A stretch of DNA of 64,000 bases from the NCBI GenBank assembly GCA_041659565.1, contig JBAZXZ010000002.1:1-64000 (forward strand), given 5' to 3'. Source of the stretch: Altimarinus sp041659565 (lineage in GTDB: Bacteria > Patescibacteriota > Gracilibacteria > BD1-5 > UBA6164). A program made the translations under genes and the position numbers. The notes under the pieces are model-generated. The model worked only from the letters and a program-made list of their open reading frames with translations. It was not told the origin of the DNA and ran no database searches. Shown here piece by piece: positions 53,033 through 60,626 of the stretch (its first letter is position 1; every line of letters begins with the position of its first letter).

Positions 53033-53091
53033 AATGATAAATTAATAAATAAATAAACAAAAAAGGACAACCTATGAAGCCTTAGATGTTT

Positions 53092-53198
53092 TGCAGACAA
53101 TCCAACTCACAATACCAAAATAAGATAAAGGAGCATACGACAACATAAGTTGCCCTTTACTACCTTATTTCAGTATTCATAAATTGGATTTGTCTGCA
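53092..53198. ncRNA. Candidate structured RNA or cis-acting long hairpin
   Basis: The 107-base region folds end to end: TGCAGACAA+TCCAA (53092-53105) with TTGGATTTGTCTGCA (53184-53198, one bulged T), then AATAC/GTATT (53111-53115 with 53173-53177), AAATAAG/CTTATTT (53118-53124 with 53164-53170), TAAAGG/CCTTTA (53126-53131 with 53154-53159) and CAAC/GTTG capping an ATAA loop (53141-53152). Five stems separated by small internal loops give a rod. It lies between two divergent genes with no ORF. Could be a regulatory RNA, a replication or recombination site, or an operator. Transcribed strand unknown. Confidence 0.55.
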
Positions 53199-53285
53199 TT
53201 TATATAATAAAAAAAATATTGAAAAAATCAATAAATAATGTATAAATTAATAATCTTGATTTTTTATTTTAATAATCTTAGAATT

Positions 53286-54038
53286 ATGTCAATCAATATT
53301 GATTTTGAAAATGATTTTAATAATGAAATATTAAACGAAATAAATAAGATTTATAATCCTGTAGAAAATGATAAAGAAATTATAATTGATATAAATAAAC
53401 TAGATTTTTTTAATAATGAAATAAAGATTTTCAAAAACTTATGAATAATAAGATATGACACAAATGAACTAAATAAAATAAAGTATGATATATTTAGAAA
53501 ATATATTAAAAGAGAACCTATACATTTAATAGAAGCGAGTGATATAAGAAAGCTTATTACTATATTAAAAGAAAAAGATATTAATTATAAAGACTTATTA
53601 CTTAAATTTAACATTTTATGATTTAATCATTTAAAAATTGATGATGATTATTTATTTGTCTGAAATAACGAATTACAAATTCGGGCATACATAATGTTTT
53701 TCTGAAAATCATTATATGATAAATTGAGAAATAGTAATATTACGAATAGGATAAATATTAATAATTATAAAGTTAGTAATTGATATTTAATAGTTAATAA
53801 TTGAGAAAAAAAAATAAAATTAGCTAATTTAGAAGAGATAATTATCGATAGAATTAGATACAATGAAAATACTTACATATCAGATTTTACAAATAATTCT
53901 CAAAATCCTATAGCTGTAATAAAAAAATTGAGGAAAAAATTAAAAAATAATTGAATAATTAATTTTAAAATATCAACTAAAAGAGATAAGTTTTCTTGAG
54001 ACACTAGAATTATCCTAAATATCAAAAAAGATACTTAA
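53286..54038 (+). CDS. Winged-helix regulator-like protein (250 aa)
   Basis: The N-terminal ~160 residues are Asn/Asp/Lys-rich and helical (MSINIDFENDFNNEILNEIN; IYNPVENDKEIIIDINKLD). The C-terminal ~80 residues (LANLEEIIIDRIRYNENTYI, NPIAVIKKLRKKLKNN, FKISTKRDKFSGDTRIILNI) match the OmpR/PhoB-type winged helix in pattern: recognition helix AVIKKLRKKLK followed by a beta wing. No receiver domain is present. An in-frame upstream ATG at 53238 would add 16 hydrophobic residues; the start at 53286 gives a plausible soluble N-terminus. Likely the element's transcriptional regulator. Confidence 0.62.
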
Positions 54039-54078
54039 AAGATACAAAAAAACTTGAACTATATTTATAACAAAGCCA

Positions 54079-54111
54079 AAGTACTTAATTAATAAAATAA
54101 GTACTTTTTTA
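54079..54111 (+). terminator. Rho-independent terminator
   Basis: AAAGTACTTA / TAAGTACTTT stem and following T-run, 40 bases after the regulator stop. Confidence 0.8.
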
Positions 54112-54466
54112 TTGTTTAAAATAATAATTGTATTAATACAAACATTTACATTAATCGAGACACTTTTGAATAAGTCTTTAAAAAATTGCCGGCGATCGCC
54201 GAACAAACTTTGATTATAACAAAAATATCTCCGGAGAAAATAATATTAATGAATTATATTTATAAATACCAAATAAAAAGAAAGTTAAAATATTAAGTAA
54301 TAAATATATTAATAACTTTCTTTCTTTATATGTTTTTTATAAAGCCTATTACTCTTGATAAAGAGTTAATATATTCTATTAATATATTCTATTACTTCTC
54401 ATTATATGATTAGATATTAACTAATTAAATAATGAGATGGTTATTTTATTATTTTAAATTAAACAA
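54112..54466. other. Non-coding region with GC palindromes, possible element origin
   Basis: No gene. It holds a perfect 12-bp GC palindrome CGGCGATCGCCG (54190-54201) and, 26 bases on, TCTCCGGAGA (54228-54237); a long AAAGAAAGTTA...TAACTTTCTTT dyad (about 54278-54325); a tandem TAATATATTCTAT duplication near 54370-54400; and CTCATTAT...ATAATGAG (about 54398-54433). The next gene has a replisome-organiser-like HTH, so an origin of replication or of transfer is a fair guess. Confidence 0.45.
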
Positions 54467-55093
54467 ATGAAAAAAGATTTTAAACTTGAATTTATTAAAT
54501 ATTATCCAGAAATAAAAGAAAAATATTGATTATCTTCATTAGATACCTTAGTATATTGATATATAAAAGCTGTTATTGAATTTGAAAGTAATGTTAGTTG
54601 TTTTGCGACATCAAATACAATTGCAAATACAATAAAATTTAAGCCTTGAAGTATAGATAATTCAATTAATAAACTTAAAAAGGCAAAATTAATAGAAACA
54701 ACAAATAAATTTATTTGAGAACAAAAAAGAAATAAAAGAGTTATTTATTTATTTTGACAAGGTCCCAAGAAAAAATTTAATGAGGTAGATGAATTTTTCT
54801 ATTATTATTGAGGCTTATTAGAAGAAAATAAAGCAACAAGATGAATTATATGACATTTATTATTTAAATTATGAAAATCCCCAAAAGAAATTGAAAAATT
54901 TATATATGAAAAAATGGAAAGTGATGATTATTCTTGAGAAATGTTTAGTGTTGAAGATTTAAGAGAAATTTATATACCTTCTAATGAAGTTGTTGAATAT
55001 AGTGGAACTAGTAATTGAAATAAAAGGTTATTCAGACATTCTAAAATAAATATTGAAAACGAAAGTATTTCAATTGAGTCTTTACCATTTTAA
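54467..55093 (+). CDS. Helix-turn-helix replication-type protein (208 aa)
   Basis: The N-terminal ~100 residues form a winged-helix: GLSSLDTLVYGYIKAVIEFE, CFATSNTIANTIKFKPGSID, NSINKLKKAKLIETTNKF and a beta wing (NKRVIYLFGQG). This order (L..D.LVYGYI.....E.......S...IA......GSI..SI.KLKKAKLI) is typical of phage and plasmid replisome-organiser or DnaD-like N-termini. The C-terminal part is helical and acidic with no recognisable partner-binding motif. Directly downstream of the palindrome-rich region, it may bind it. Confidence 0.6.
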
Positions 55094-55108
55094 TAATTAA
55101 TAAAAAAT

Positions 55109-55564
55109 ATGAACACAACTAAAAGATATTTTAAATGAATACAAAAAGAAAGCTCTATTTGTAAAGCATTTCAAAAGTATATAGAAAATAAAAGAGATTG
55201 TAAATCATTTCTTAAAACAAGAGATGACAAACAAGCTCCTATTGATTTTATGTGAAGGTTTTATGATAAAGTAACTTGAGAGACAATTGTAGAAGTTGCC
55301 GTTGAAGTTAGAAGCCTTGAATTATCTATAGAATATATAGAAAAATGATTATGATTTATAATGTTTCCTATCTCAAAACTAAATGAATTAATGAAATTTC
55401 GGCGAATGAAAAAAGAAGTTTATATTGTTTATCTTCTAAAGGATAAAGTATATTTTCTTTTATGGGATTATTATTTAACTCATAATTTTGAATTATGATT
55501 TTATAAGAAATGACCTTTTATAAAGTTACCTATAAGAAATTTGATTGAATGTTGAGAAATGTAA
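55109..55564 (+). CDS. Hypothetical protein (151 aa), element cargo
   Basis: MNTTKRYFKGIQKESSICKA, FQKYIENKRDCKSFLKTRDD, KQAPIDFMGRFYDKVTGETI, RSLELSIEYIEKGLGFIMFP then VYIVYLLKDKVYFLLWDYYL. Beta-rich C-terminal half resembling a small nuclease or accessory fold, but no catalytic motif can be named. Follows the HTH gene by 15 bases and ends in a terminator, so the two form one unit. Confidence 0.6.
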
Positions 55565-55590
55565 AAGAGAGCCTAAAGCTCTCTTTTAAT
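55563..55590. terminator. Terminator shared by convergent genes
   Basis: AAAAGAGAG / CTCTCTTTT stem with a 7-base loop and T-run; it starts in the stop codon of the plus-strand gene and overlaps the end of the minus-strand DUF4209-like gene. Confidence 0.8.
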
Positions 55591-56590
55591 TATTATATGT
55601 TATTTTAACTCTATTGCTTATAGAAATAAAAAAATAAATTATCAATATATTTTTTCTAAAATCACATTCAAAGTATCAAATCTCTCAATGTGCAACTAAA
55701 TGTCTTATTTTATATCACATCTCATTAAAAAAAACATTATCTAATTGTATAGAAAAGTCTTTCCCCCATTTATTCATAAATACTTCATTATTAATTATCT
55801 CTGAAGACAATGTTTTTGTATTTGTTGATATTTTTTTTCAATTATTCAATTTAATTATATCAATATTCATCATACTTGATATGTGTATTATTACTTCTTC
55901 TAATAGAGGAACCAATATATGAATACTTGATATAAAATCTCATTCAAAAAACTTTTTTAATCAATGACTAAATTTATAATATGATTGATATGTTGGAAAT
56001 ATATTTATTTTATCCTTAAAATAATTAATTAGTTTATTAAAATTTATAATGTCTGTACTAATAAGCTTTTCAAAAATTAATGATAAATTTAAATCGCTCA
56101 ATCATTGGAATAAATGATATGTATGATAATAATAGAATTTTTCACTATCAAATCATCATCTTAATATATTTCATTCATCATCATAAACATCAAGACTACA
56201 TAAATGTAAAAATACTGGGGACTGTTCATTTGATTGTTTGATAACTTCATCATTTTTTACTATAAAGTGATTAGTAATTTTTAATAATAGCTTATTAAAA
56301 TCATTTTCATTAATAAAAAAATTAAAAAATTTTTCTATTTCATCATTACTAACATCCGTATTAAAACTAATATCTTTAAAATTATCTAAAGATTTTTTAT
56401 TTATTCAACGAAATTTTCTTTTATAAGAATTTATTTTTTCTTTATATATTCACTTTTCATTATTATCCTTGAGTAATTTTAAAATATCTTTTAGAATATG
56501 TGTACAAAGCATATAATCTTCTTTTAATTCTGCACTTTTTAAATCATATTCATATTTTGATATTGCATTTTCTAAATCTTTTATATTCAT
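55586..56590 (-). CDS. DUF4209-like protein with HEPN-type R-x4-H motif
   Basis: 334-aa soluble protein. The C-terminal ~100 residues, LEEVIIHISSMMNIDIIKLN, TLSSEIINNEVFMNKWGKDF, SIQLDNVFFNEMGYKIRHLV and AHGEIGYFECDFRKNILIIY, resemble the DUF4209 family, whose C-terminal helices carry R-H-x3-H-G, here Arg296 to His301 (R-x4-H), the HEPN RNase signature. The N-terminal half is helical, Asn/Lys-rich. HEPN proteins commonly serve in toxin-antitoxin and anti-phage systems; here the position in a mobile element fits such cargo. Family match by eye only; RNase activity is inference. Confidence 0.6.
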
Positions 56591-56609
56591 ATTTATTTTT
56601 AAATAATAG

Positions 56610-56786
56610 TTATTTTTCTAACTCCACTCATTTGAATTTTGTATCATCAGATGTTTTACAATCCATAATTTGACCTGTATCCTTATCTCTTTTATAATAC
56701 AGTCAAGTATGAGAATTAAAAAATTGTGTTCTATCTTTGATTGCTCAATTTCTATGTCAATCACCTTTTGTTCAGTTTTTAGCCAT
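56610..56786 (-). CDS. Small conserved protein (58 aa), paralogue of 62526-62693
   Basis: MAKNGTKGDGHRNGAIKDRT then QFFNSHTGLYYKRDKDTGQI and MDCKTSDDTKFKGVELEK. A basic, Gly-rich short protein of a widespread uncharacterised type (MAxNGxxxGxRxGAxxxRxQxFNxxTxxxxKxxxxTxxFMxxKxDxxxFKG). Its twin lies outside the element at 62526-62693. It is the first gene of the minus-strand pair with the DUF4209-like gene, 20 bases upstream, so may be its partner. Confidence 0.65.
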
Positions 56787-57541
56787 TCGTATTTAATTAA
56801 TAAATAAACTTGATTTTTGTTCTCAGAAGTTTAAAATACTTCCACTTTTTAAAAAAAGTACATAAAATAGTTTTTGAGTACTTAATAAAACTCAGAACTT
56901 TTAATAACTTTCATAGTCTTTTTTGATTATGAAATAAAATTTTTAAGCAGTAAAAAGACTTAAGTTTGGCGACTTTCTTTTTATTGCTTTTTGTATTTTA
57001 TATTAAAAATTTCTAATGTAAATGTTAAAAAGTTTTTATGTGTTAAAACTTTGTGAAAAAATAAATTCTAATTATACTCATTTGCTAAATTTTATATATA
57101 CTTATATATTAATCTTTTTACATATCTCAAGTTTTAACCATAATCAAAGAGAATAATTTCAATATATTTAAATTAATAGATATACAAAATGTATATAATA
57201 ATTTGACATATTATTATTTTTTAATATCATACCCATATGCTCTTTTAAATTTATATGGGAATAATATGAATTAAGAATGATTTAGTTTATTAATACAACT
57301 AAACTTCTGGCTATTAAATAATAATAGCAATTTACTCGACTCAACTTTAGGCTAACTAACCTAACCTTAACTTATTGGCAAGAGTAATTATAATTAAACT
57401 TATTAATAAATAATTAATTTATAAGTATTAATTTAAGGTATAATCCAGCTTAGTTACTGGGTTTTCTAAAGGTTTTACATATATTCCCAGTATATAAGTG
57501 AAAGTTATATCTTAAATAGATATTTCCTAACAATAAGAGCA
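56787..57541. other. Stem-loop-rich non-coding region upstream of the RT cassette
   Basis: No gene in 755 bases. Dyads on the plus strand include CCCATAT...ATATGGG (57232-57260), TTTAGTT...AACTAAA (57281-57303), GCTATTA...TAATAGC (about 57310-57328), TTAGG...CCTAA (about 57347-57363), GAGTAATT closing with AATTTACTC (about 57328-57388), ACTGGG...CCCAGT (about 57456-57492) inside AAGGTATAA...TTATATCTT (57435-57513). A promoter (57203-57230) lies in front. These are what a retron msr-msd precursor RNA would show, but the priming guanosine and the a1/a2 pairing were not established. Before 57100 it is AT-rich with no clear signal apart from a CTCAGAA...TTCTGAG-like dyad. Confidence 0.5.
57203..57230 (+). 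promoter_or_regulatory. Promoter into the non-coding region
   Basis: TTGACA, 16-base spacer, TATCAT. Transcription would begin near 57237 and read through the stem-loop region into the 62-aa ORF, XRE and RT genes. Confidence 0.55.
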
Positions 57542-57730
57542 ATGAATAAAGAAAGTGGCAAAATGCATTATCGTAATAATGCTGAACAAGACTCTGGAGA
57601 GAGTGCTTATAAATACTCAAAAAAACCTTTAGAAAAACATCGTTGGAGTGTATATAGAATATGAAGAATTTGATATTGGATAGTGAAAATTGTTGTTATC
57701 CTTTATGATATCTATAAACACTCCAACTAA
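57542..57730 (+). CDS. Small membrane-type protein in the RT cassette (62 aa)
   Basis: MNKESGKMHYRNNAEQDSGE is polar, then SAYKYSKKPLEKHRWSVYRI and a short hydrophobic C-terminal segment (GYWIVKIVVILYDIYKHSN), probably one TM helix. No family recognised. It lies 22 bases before the XRE gene and 12 bases downstream of the structured region, so it shares the transcript with XRE and RT. It could be the effector or anti-effector of a retron-like system; this is a guess. Some of the DNA may instead belong to the RNA part. Confidence 0.5.
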
Positions 57731-57751
57731 CCTAAAAATAATTATATAAAT

Positions 57752-58075
57752 ATGCTAACTTTTTCAGAATTAATTAAAGACATTAGAAATAATATTTGAC
57801 TTAACCAAGAAGAATTTGCAAAATTATTATGAGTTTCTAAAATTTTCATTGCTCAGTTAGAAACAAATACAAGAGAACCTTCAAAAAATTTTATTAAAAT
57901 ATTATCAGATAAATTAAAAGTAAGTACTTTTTCTATTATGCCATTTTTATCAAATGATAAAATAAATGATTTAAGCAAATTATCTAAATTAGAACAACAA
58001 ATTTATTTTTATTGAGTTAAACTACAAAATAAACTTATTAAACAAAATTCAAAAAATTTATTAATTAATAAATAA
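57752..58075 (+). CDS. XRE-family helix-turn-helix protein
   Basis: 107 aa. Classic XRE/Cro-CI fold: LTFSELIKDIRNNIGLNQEE, FAKLLGVSKIFIAQLETNTR and EPSKNFIKILSDKLKVSTFS (helices 2 and 3 of HTH with QEEFAKLLGVS and IAQLE). The remaining ~40 residues are an acidic-basic helix (FKLSKLEQQIYFYGVKLQNK-type). It ends 6 bases before the RT gene, so both are co-translated. It probably represses the cassette promoter or partners with the RT, as DNA-binding proteins do in several retron types. Confidence 0.9.
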
Positions 58076-58081
58076 TAAATT

Positions 58082-59041
58082 ATGGCTAAAATTCCTTTAG
58101 TCTATAGTAAAAATCAATTAGCCAAACTAATTGTGTGAGATAGAAATCATTATACCCCTATGATTGAAAGAATAAATTATTGTTTGGATAACAAAGAAAA
58201 ATTATATGTAAATTACAAAAAACTCTGTGATGATAGGAAACAAAAATACTGCAGAGCGATGCTAGAACCTTTAAAATCATTAAACAAAGACATTAATCAA
58301 AAAATACTCAGTCAATATGATAAAGAAATGCCTGTGTATATATATTGAGGGATTTGATGAAAAAATAGTATTTGAGCGGCTTTTGTCCACTCTAAATATA
58401 AATACAATAGAAGTTATATTATACTAGATTTTTCAAAATACTTTGAACAAATTACTTTTGATATAGTAGTTAACTCACTTATTAAAATGTGAATTGCTAA
58501 TAAAAAATGAGCTGAAATTATTGCTGAATTATGATGTGTGCCTAAATGAAAAGAAATAAAAAAAGATTGAGAAAAAGTTATTGCAAGATGATTTAGTACT
58601 TCCTCTCGTTTAGCTATATTTTGAACCTTGAAATTTTTTAAAAATCTTAAAAATCTAATATTTAAAGAATTATCCTGACTTCATCCTGAAATATCTGTCT
58701 TTGTAGATGATATCTCTATATCATTCGATAATATAAATGAAGACATAATTAAAAACAGTATTGAAAAAATTATATTATTAGCAACTAAAGAAGGATTTAT
58801 CTTTAATAAATCCAAAACTAAATATTACTGTAATATAGATGAAATAGAAATTTTAGGGGTACTTGTTAAAAGATGAAATATTGAACCAACTAAAACTTTA
58901 AAAAGAAAAATCAATGATTGATTTAAACAATTATCAAAAGCTGAAACTTATAAAGAAAAGAAAAAAATATATAAAAGTATAAATTGATTAAAGCAATATA
59001 AAAAAAATATTATTAATACAAATAGTAAAAAAGAAGTTTAA
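58082..59041 (+). CDS. Retron-like reverse transcriptase
   Basis: RNA-directed DNA polymerase of 319 aa, the size of retron RTs. Seen: GGIGGKNSIGAAFVHSKYKY (retron region X, xAxxH instead of NAxxH), YIILDFSKYFEQIT with motif A Asp116, GFSTSSRLAIFGTLKFFKNL (motif B-like GxSTSxxLA), ISVFVDDISISFDNINEDII with FVDD at 207-210 in place of YADD, FNKSKTKYY, EIEILGVLVKRGNIEPTKTL (region Y, LGV for VTG) and a basic Lys-rich thumb. No maturase or endonuclease domain, so not a group II intron protein. Coding follows XRE with 6 bases between, and is preceded by a stem-loop-rich stretch. Confidence 0.85.
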
Positions 59042-59058
59042 TTATAAACTTCTTTTTT
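59027..59058. terminator. Terminator after the RT gene
   Basis: AAAAAAGAAGTTTA / TAAACTTCTTTTTT stem; left arm contains the RT stop codon. Also suitable for the convergent integrase. Confidence 0.85.
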
Positions 59059-59068
59059 CTAAGATAAA

Positions 59069-59986
59069 TTATATCTGTAACTTTTGTATTTCCTCCCAGT
59101 TTTCACGAGAATTAAGATATAAATAAATTGATGTTGTTTTTAAATCTGTGTGTCAAAGTTGTTGTTGTAATGTATAAAGATTAATTCATTTCTTAATACA
59201 TAAAGAAGCATAAGTATGGCGAAGTAAATGAGGTGATAAATGTATTTTAGTTTGTCTTTGTATTCTAGTAAATACTTTACTTAAAGCATCTCTATCAAGT
59301 TTATTTCACAAATAATCACAAAATACATAAATCTTGTTTTTATTTTGTAATTTTAAATATTCTGTAATTAGTTTAGAAAACTCTTTTGTTATGTAAACAA
59401 TCCTATCTTTATTTCATTTTCAGTTATTAATCTTTATATATTGATTAAATACATCTTCTTTTTTTATATGGACTAATTCATTTCTTCTAATCCCTGTATT
59501 TAATAAAGTTTGAAAAATAGTATAATTTCTGTATTTATAAAAGTCTATTTTATAATTACTTAATAAATGATTATTTATTATTTCTATATTTTCAGATGAT
59601 AGTGAATTAGGTAATGATTTTGTAATTTTTACTTTCTGTAACTTTAAATAATGTTTATTCTTTATTAGTTGATTATCTAATAAAAAAGAAGTATATTTTA
59701 CTATGCTTAAATAGTATTTATTTATCGTATTATTGCTTATTCCTTTATTTGTTAAGTTATTATATCAAACCTTTAATTTTAACAAACTATCAAAGCAATT
59801 TATATCATCAAATTTAGTAAGTACAATAAATCTGTTAACATAATCTAAATAAAACTTTTGTGTATCTAAAGTTAATCATTGTATCTTTAAATAAGAAAGA
59901 TATTCATCAAAAAGAAAAACATTATATATATTTTTATCAAAGTTTGTTGATAAAACCTTTATAGTTCCTATAAAATTTTTATGCAT
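59069..59986 (-). CDS. int: Tyrosine recombinase (integrase) of the element
   Basis: 305-aa site-specific recombinase. N-terminal core-binding helices (YNVFLFDEYLSYLKIQGLTL) precede the catalytic domain: TLLNTGIRRNELVHIKKEDV (first Arg), the Lys region (NGKGNKDRIVYI), HLSPHLLRHTYASLCIKKGI (H-x-x-R, with HLLRHT) and LQQQLGHTDLKTTSIYLYLN (GH and the catalytic Tyr). Length and order fit Xer/phage-type integrases. It starts immediately after the terminator hairpin of tRNA-Phe, so its own promoter must overlap that hairpin or come from the joined circle. Excises and inserts the element at tRNA-Phe. Confidence 0.96.
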
Positions 59987-60051
59987 AAAAAAAACACTTA
60001 ATGGGTAAAGGATTAATCAAATATATGACTAGTTCTTTAAACCATTAAGTG
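59987..60051 (-). terminator. Terminator between tRNA-Phe and integrase
   Basis: CACTTAATGG (59995-60004) and CCATTAAGTG (60042-60051) form a perfect 10-bp stem around a 37-base AT-rich loop. On the minus strand the stem is followed by an eight-T run that abuts the integrase start codon. Confidence 0.75.
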
Positions 60052-60071
60052 CTTTCGGCTTGTTAAAGACG

Positions 60072-60131
60072 AATGGTGCCGAGAGCGAGACTTGAACTTG
60101 CGACACACGGATTTTCAATCCGTTGCTCTAC
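60072..60131. repeat. Right attachment site (within tRNA-Phe)
   Basis: 60 bases identical to 50333-50392, forming the 3' part of the intact tRNA-Phe from CCA to GCTCTAC. Confidence 0.93.
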
Positions 60132-60149
60132 CAACTGAGCTATCCCGGC
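60074..60149 (-). tRNA. tRNA-Phe (anticodon GAA)
   Basis: A complete 76-nt cloverleaf with encoded CCA: acceptor stem GCCGGGA pairing with TCTCGGC (one G-T), D-arm AGCTCAGTTGGTAGAGC, anticodon arm ACGGA TTGAAAA TCCGT (GAA at the middle), T-arm GCAAG TTCAAGT CTCGC (one A-C mismatch) and discriminator A. The element's integration left the gene intact at this end. Confidence 0.96.
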
Positions 60150-60311
60150 AATTTTAGATTAAAGATAAAAAAATATGTATTATTTTTAAACTATATAATC
60201 TTTAGACTTTTAGATTATATGAAAAATTTTAAATTATCAAATTTTTTTTGTAAAATCTCATAAAAAAAGTAGAATACCAAAAGTTAACGATTATTTTTTA
60301 ATTTTTATTCT

Positions 60312-60620
60312 ATGAAAATACAAGTTTGTATGTGAAATGGATGTAAAGAAAAATACAGTGAGTATATACTTCAAAGACTTGAAAGAGATAAAGAAAGATT
60401 TAATTTAAGTAATGTAATTATTTCAACTTGTGGTTGTCTTGATAATTGTAAAAAATGACCCGTAGTTATGTTTGATAAACATATTGAAGGCTATATGACA
60501 CCTACAAAAGCTTCTAAAATGATGATGGATAAGATTAAGTGAAATAAACCAAAGAAAAAAGAAAAAGTTGTAGGCAAAAATGAAGAAGATAATGGGGATT
60601 ATTATTTAAATGATAACTAA
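60312..60620 (+). CDS. Thioredoxin-like [2Fe-2S] ferredoxin-type protein
   Basis: 102 aa. KIQVCMGNGCKEKYSEYILQ then VIISTCGCLDNCKKGPVVMF: two Cys (6 and 11 region) in the N-terminal strand-loop and a C-x-C-x3-C cluster before KKGP, the cysteine layout of thioredoxin-like [2Fe-2S] ferredoxins (family pattern CxxxxxC...CLxxCxxGPvv). The C-terminal ~45 residues are charged (NKPKKKEKVVGKNEEDNG). Electron carrier or Fe-S sensor, partner unknown. It begins a transcript into cysS, with 6 bases between. Confidence 0.83.
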
Positions 60621-60626
60621 AAATTT

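Larger units (their letters stand above)
50333..60131. mobile_element. 9.74-kb integrative element in tRNA-Phe
   Basis: Bounded by 60-bp perfect direct repeats (50333-50392 and 60072-60131) that equal the 3' part of tRNA-Phe. The intact tRNA lies at the right end with a tyrosine integrase next to it (59069-59986), the classic layout of tRNA-targeted integrative elements. Cargo: secreted/membrane genes (50751-53032), a structured RNA-like hairpin (53092-53198), a winged-helix regulator (53286-54038), HTH and partner genes (54467-55564), DUF4209/HEPN-like gene (55586-56590), small gene (56610-56786), non-coding stem-loop region and a retron-like RT cassette (57542-59041). No transposase, capsid or conjugation gene seen, so mobilisation is likely by a helper or satellite route. 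It uses the same TGA=Gly code as the host. Confidence 0.9.

Noticed and set aside
53092..53198. Rho-independent terminator
   Set aside because: Far too long, interrupted by internal loops, and without a T-run directly after either arm.
54190..54201. Cyanobacterial HIP1 site (GCGATCGC) as sign of contamination
   Set aside because: Single occurrence in the window, inside a code-25 element; palindrome extends beyond HIP1.
58082..59041. Diversity-generating retroelement or group II intron RT
   Set aside because: No template/variable repeat pair near the gene, no maturase X or endonuclease domain and no intron boundary; size and region X/Y fit retron-type better.
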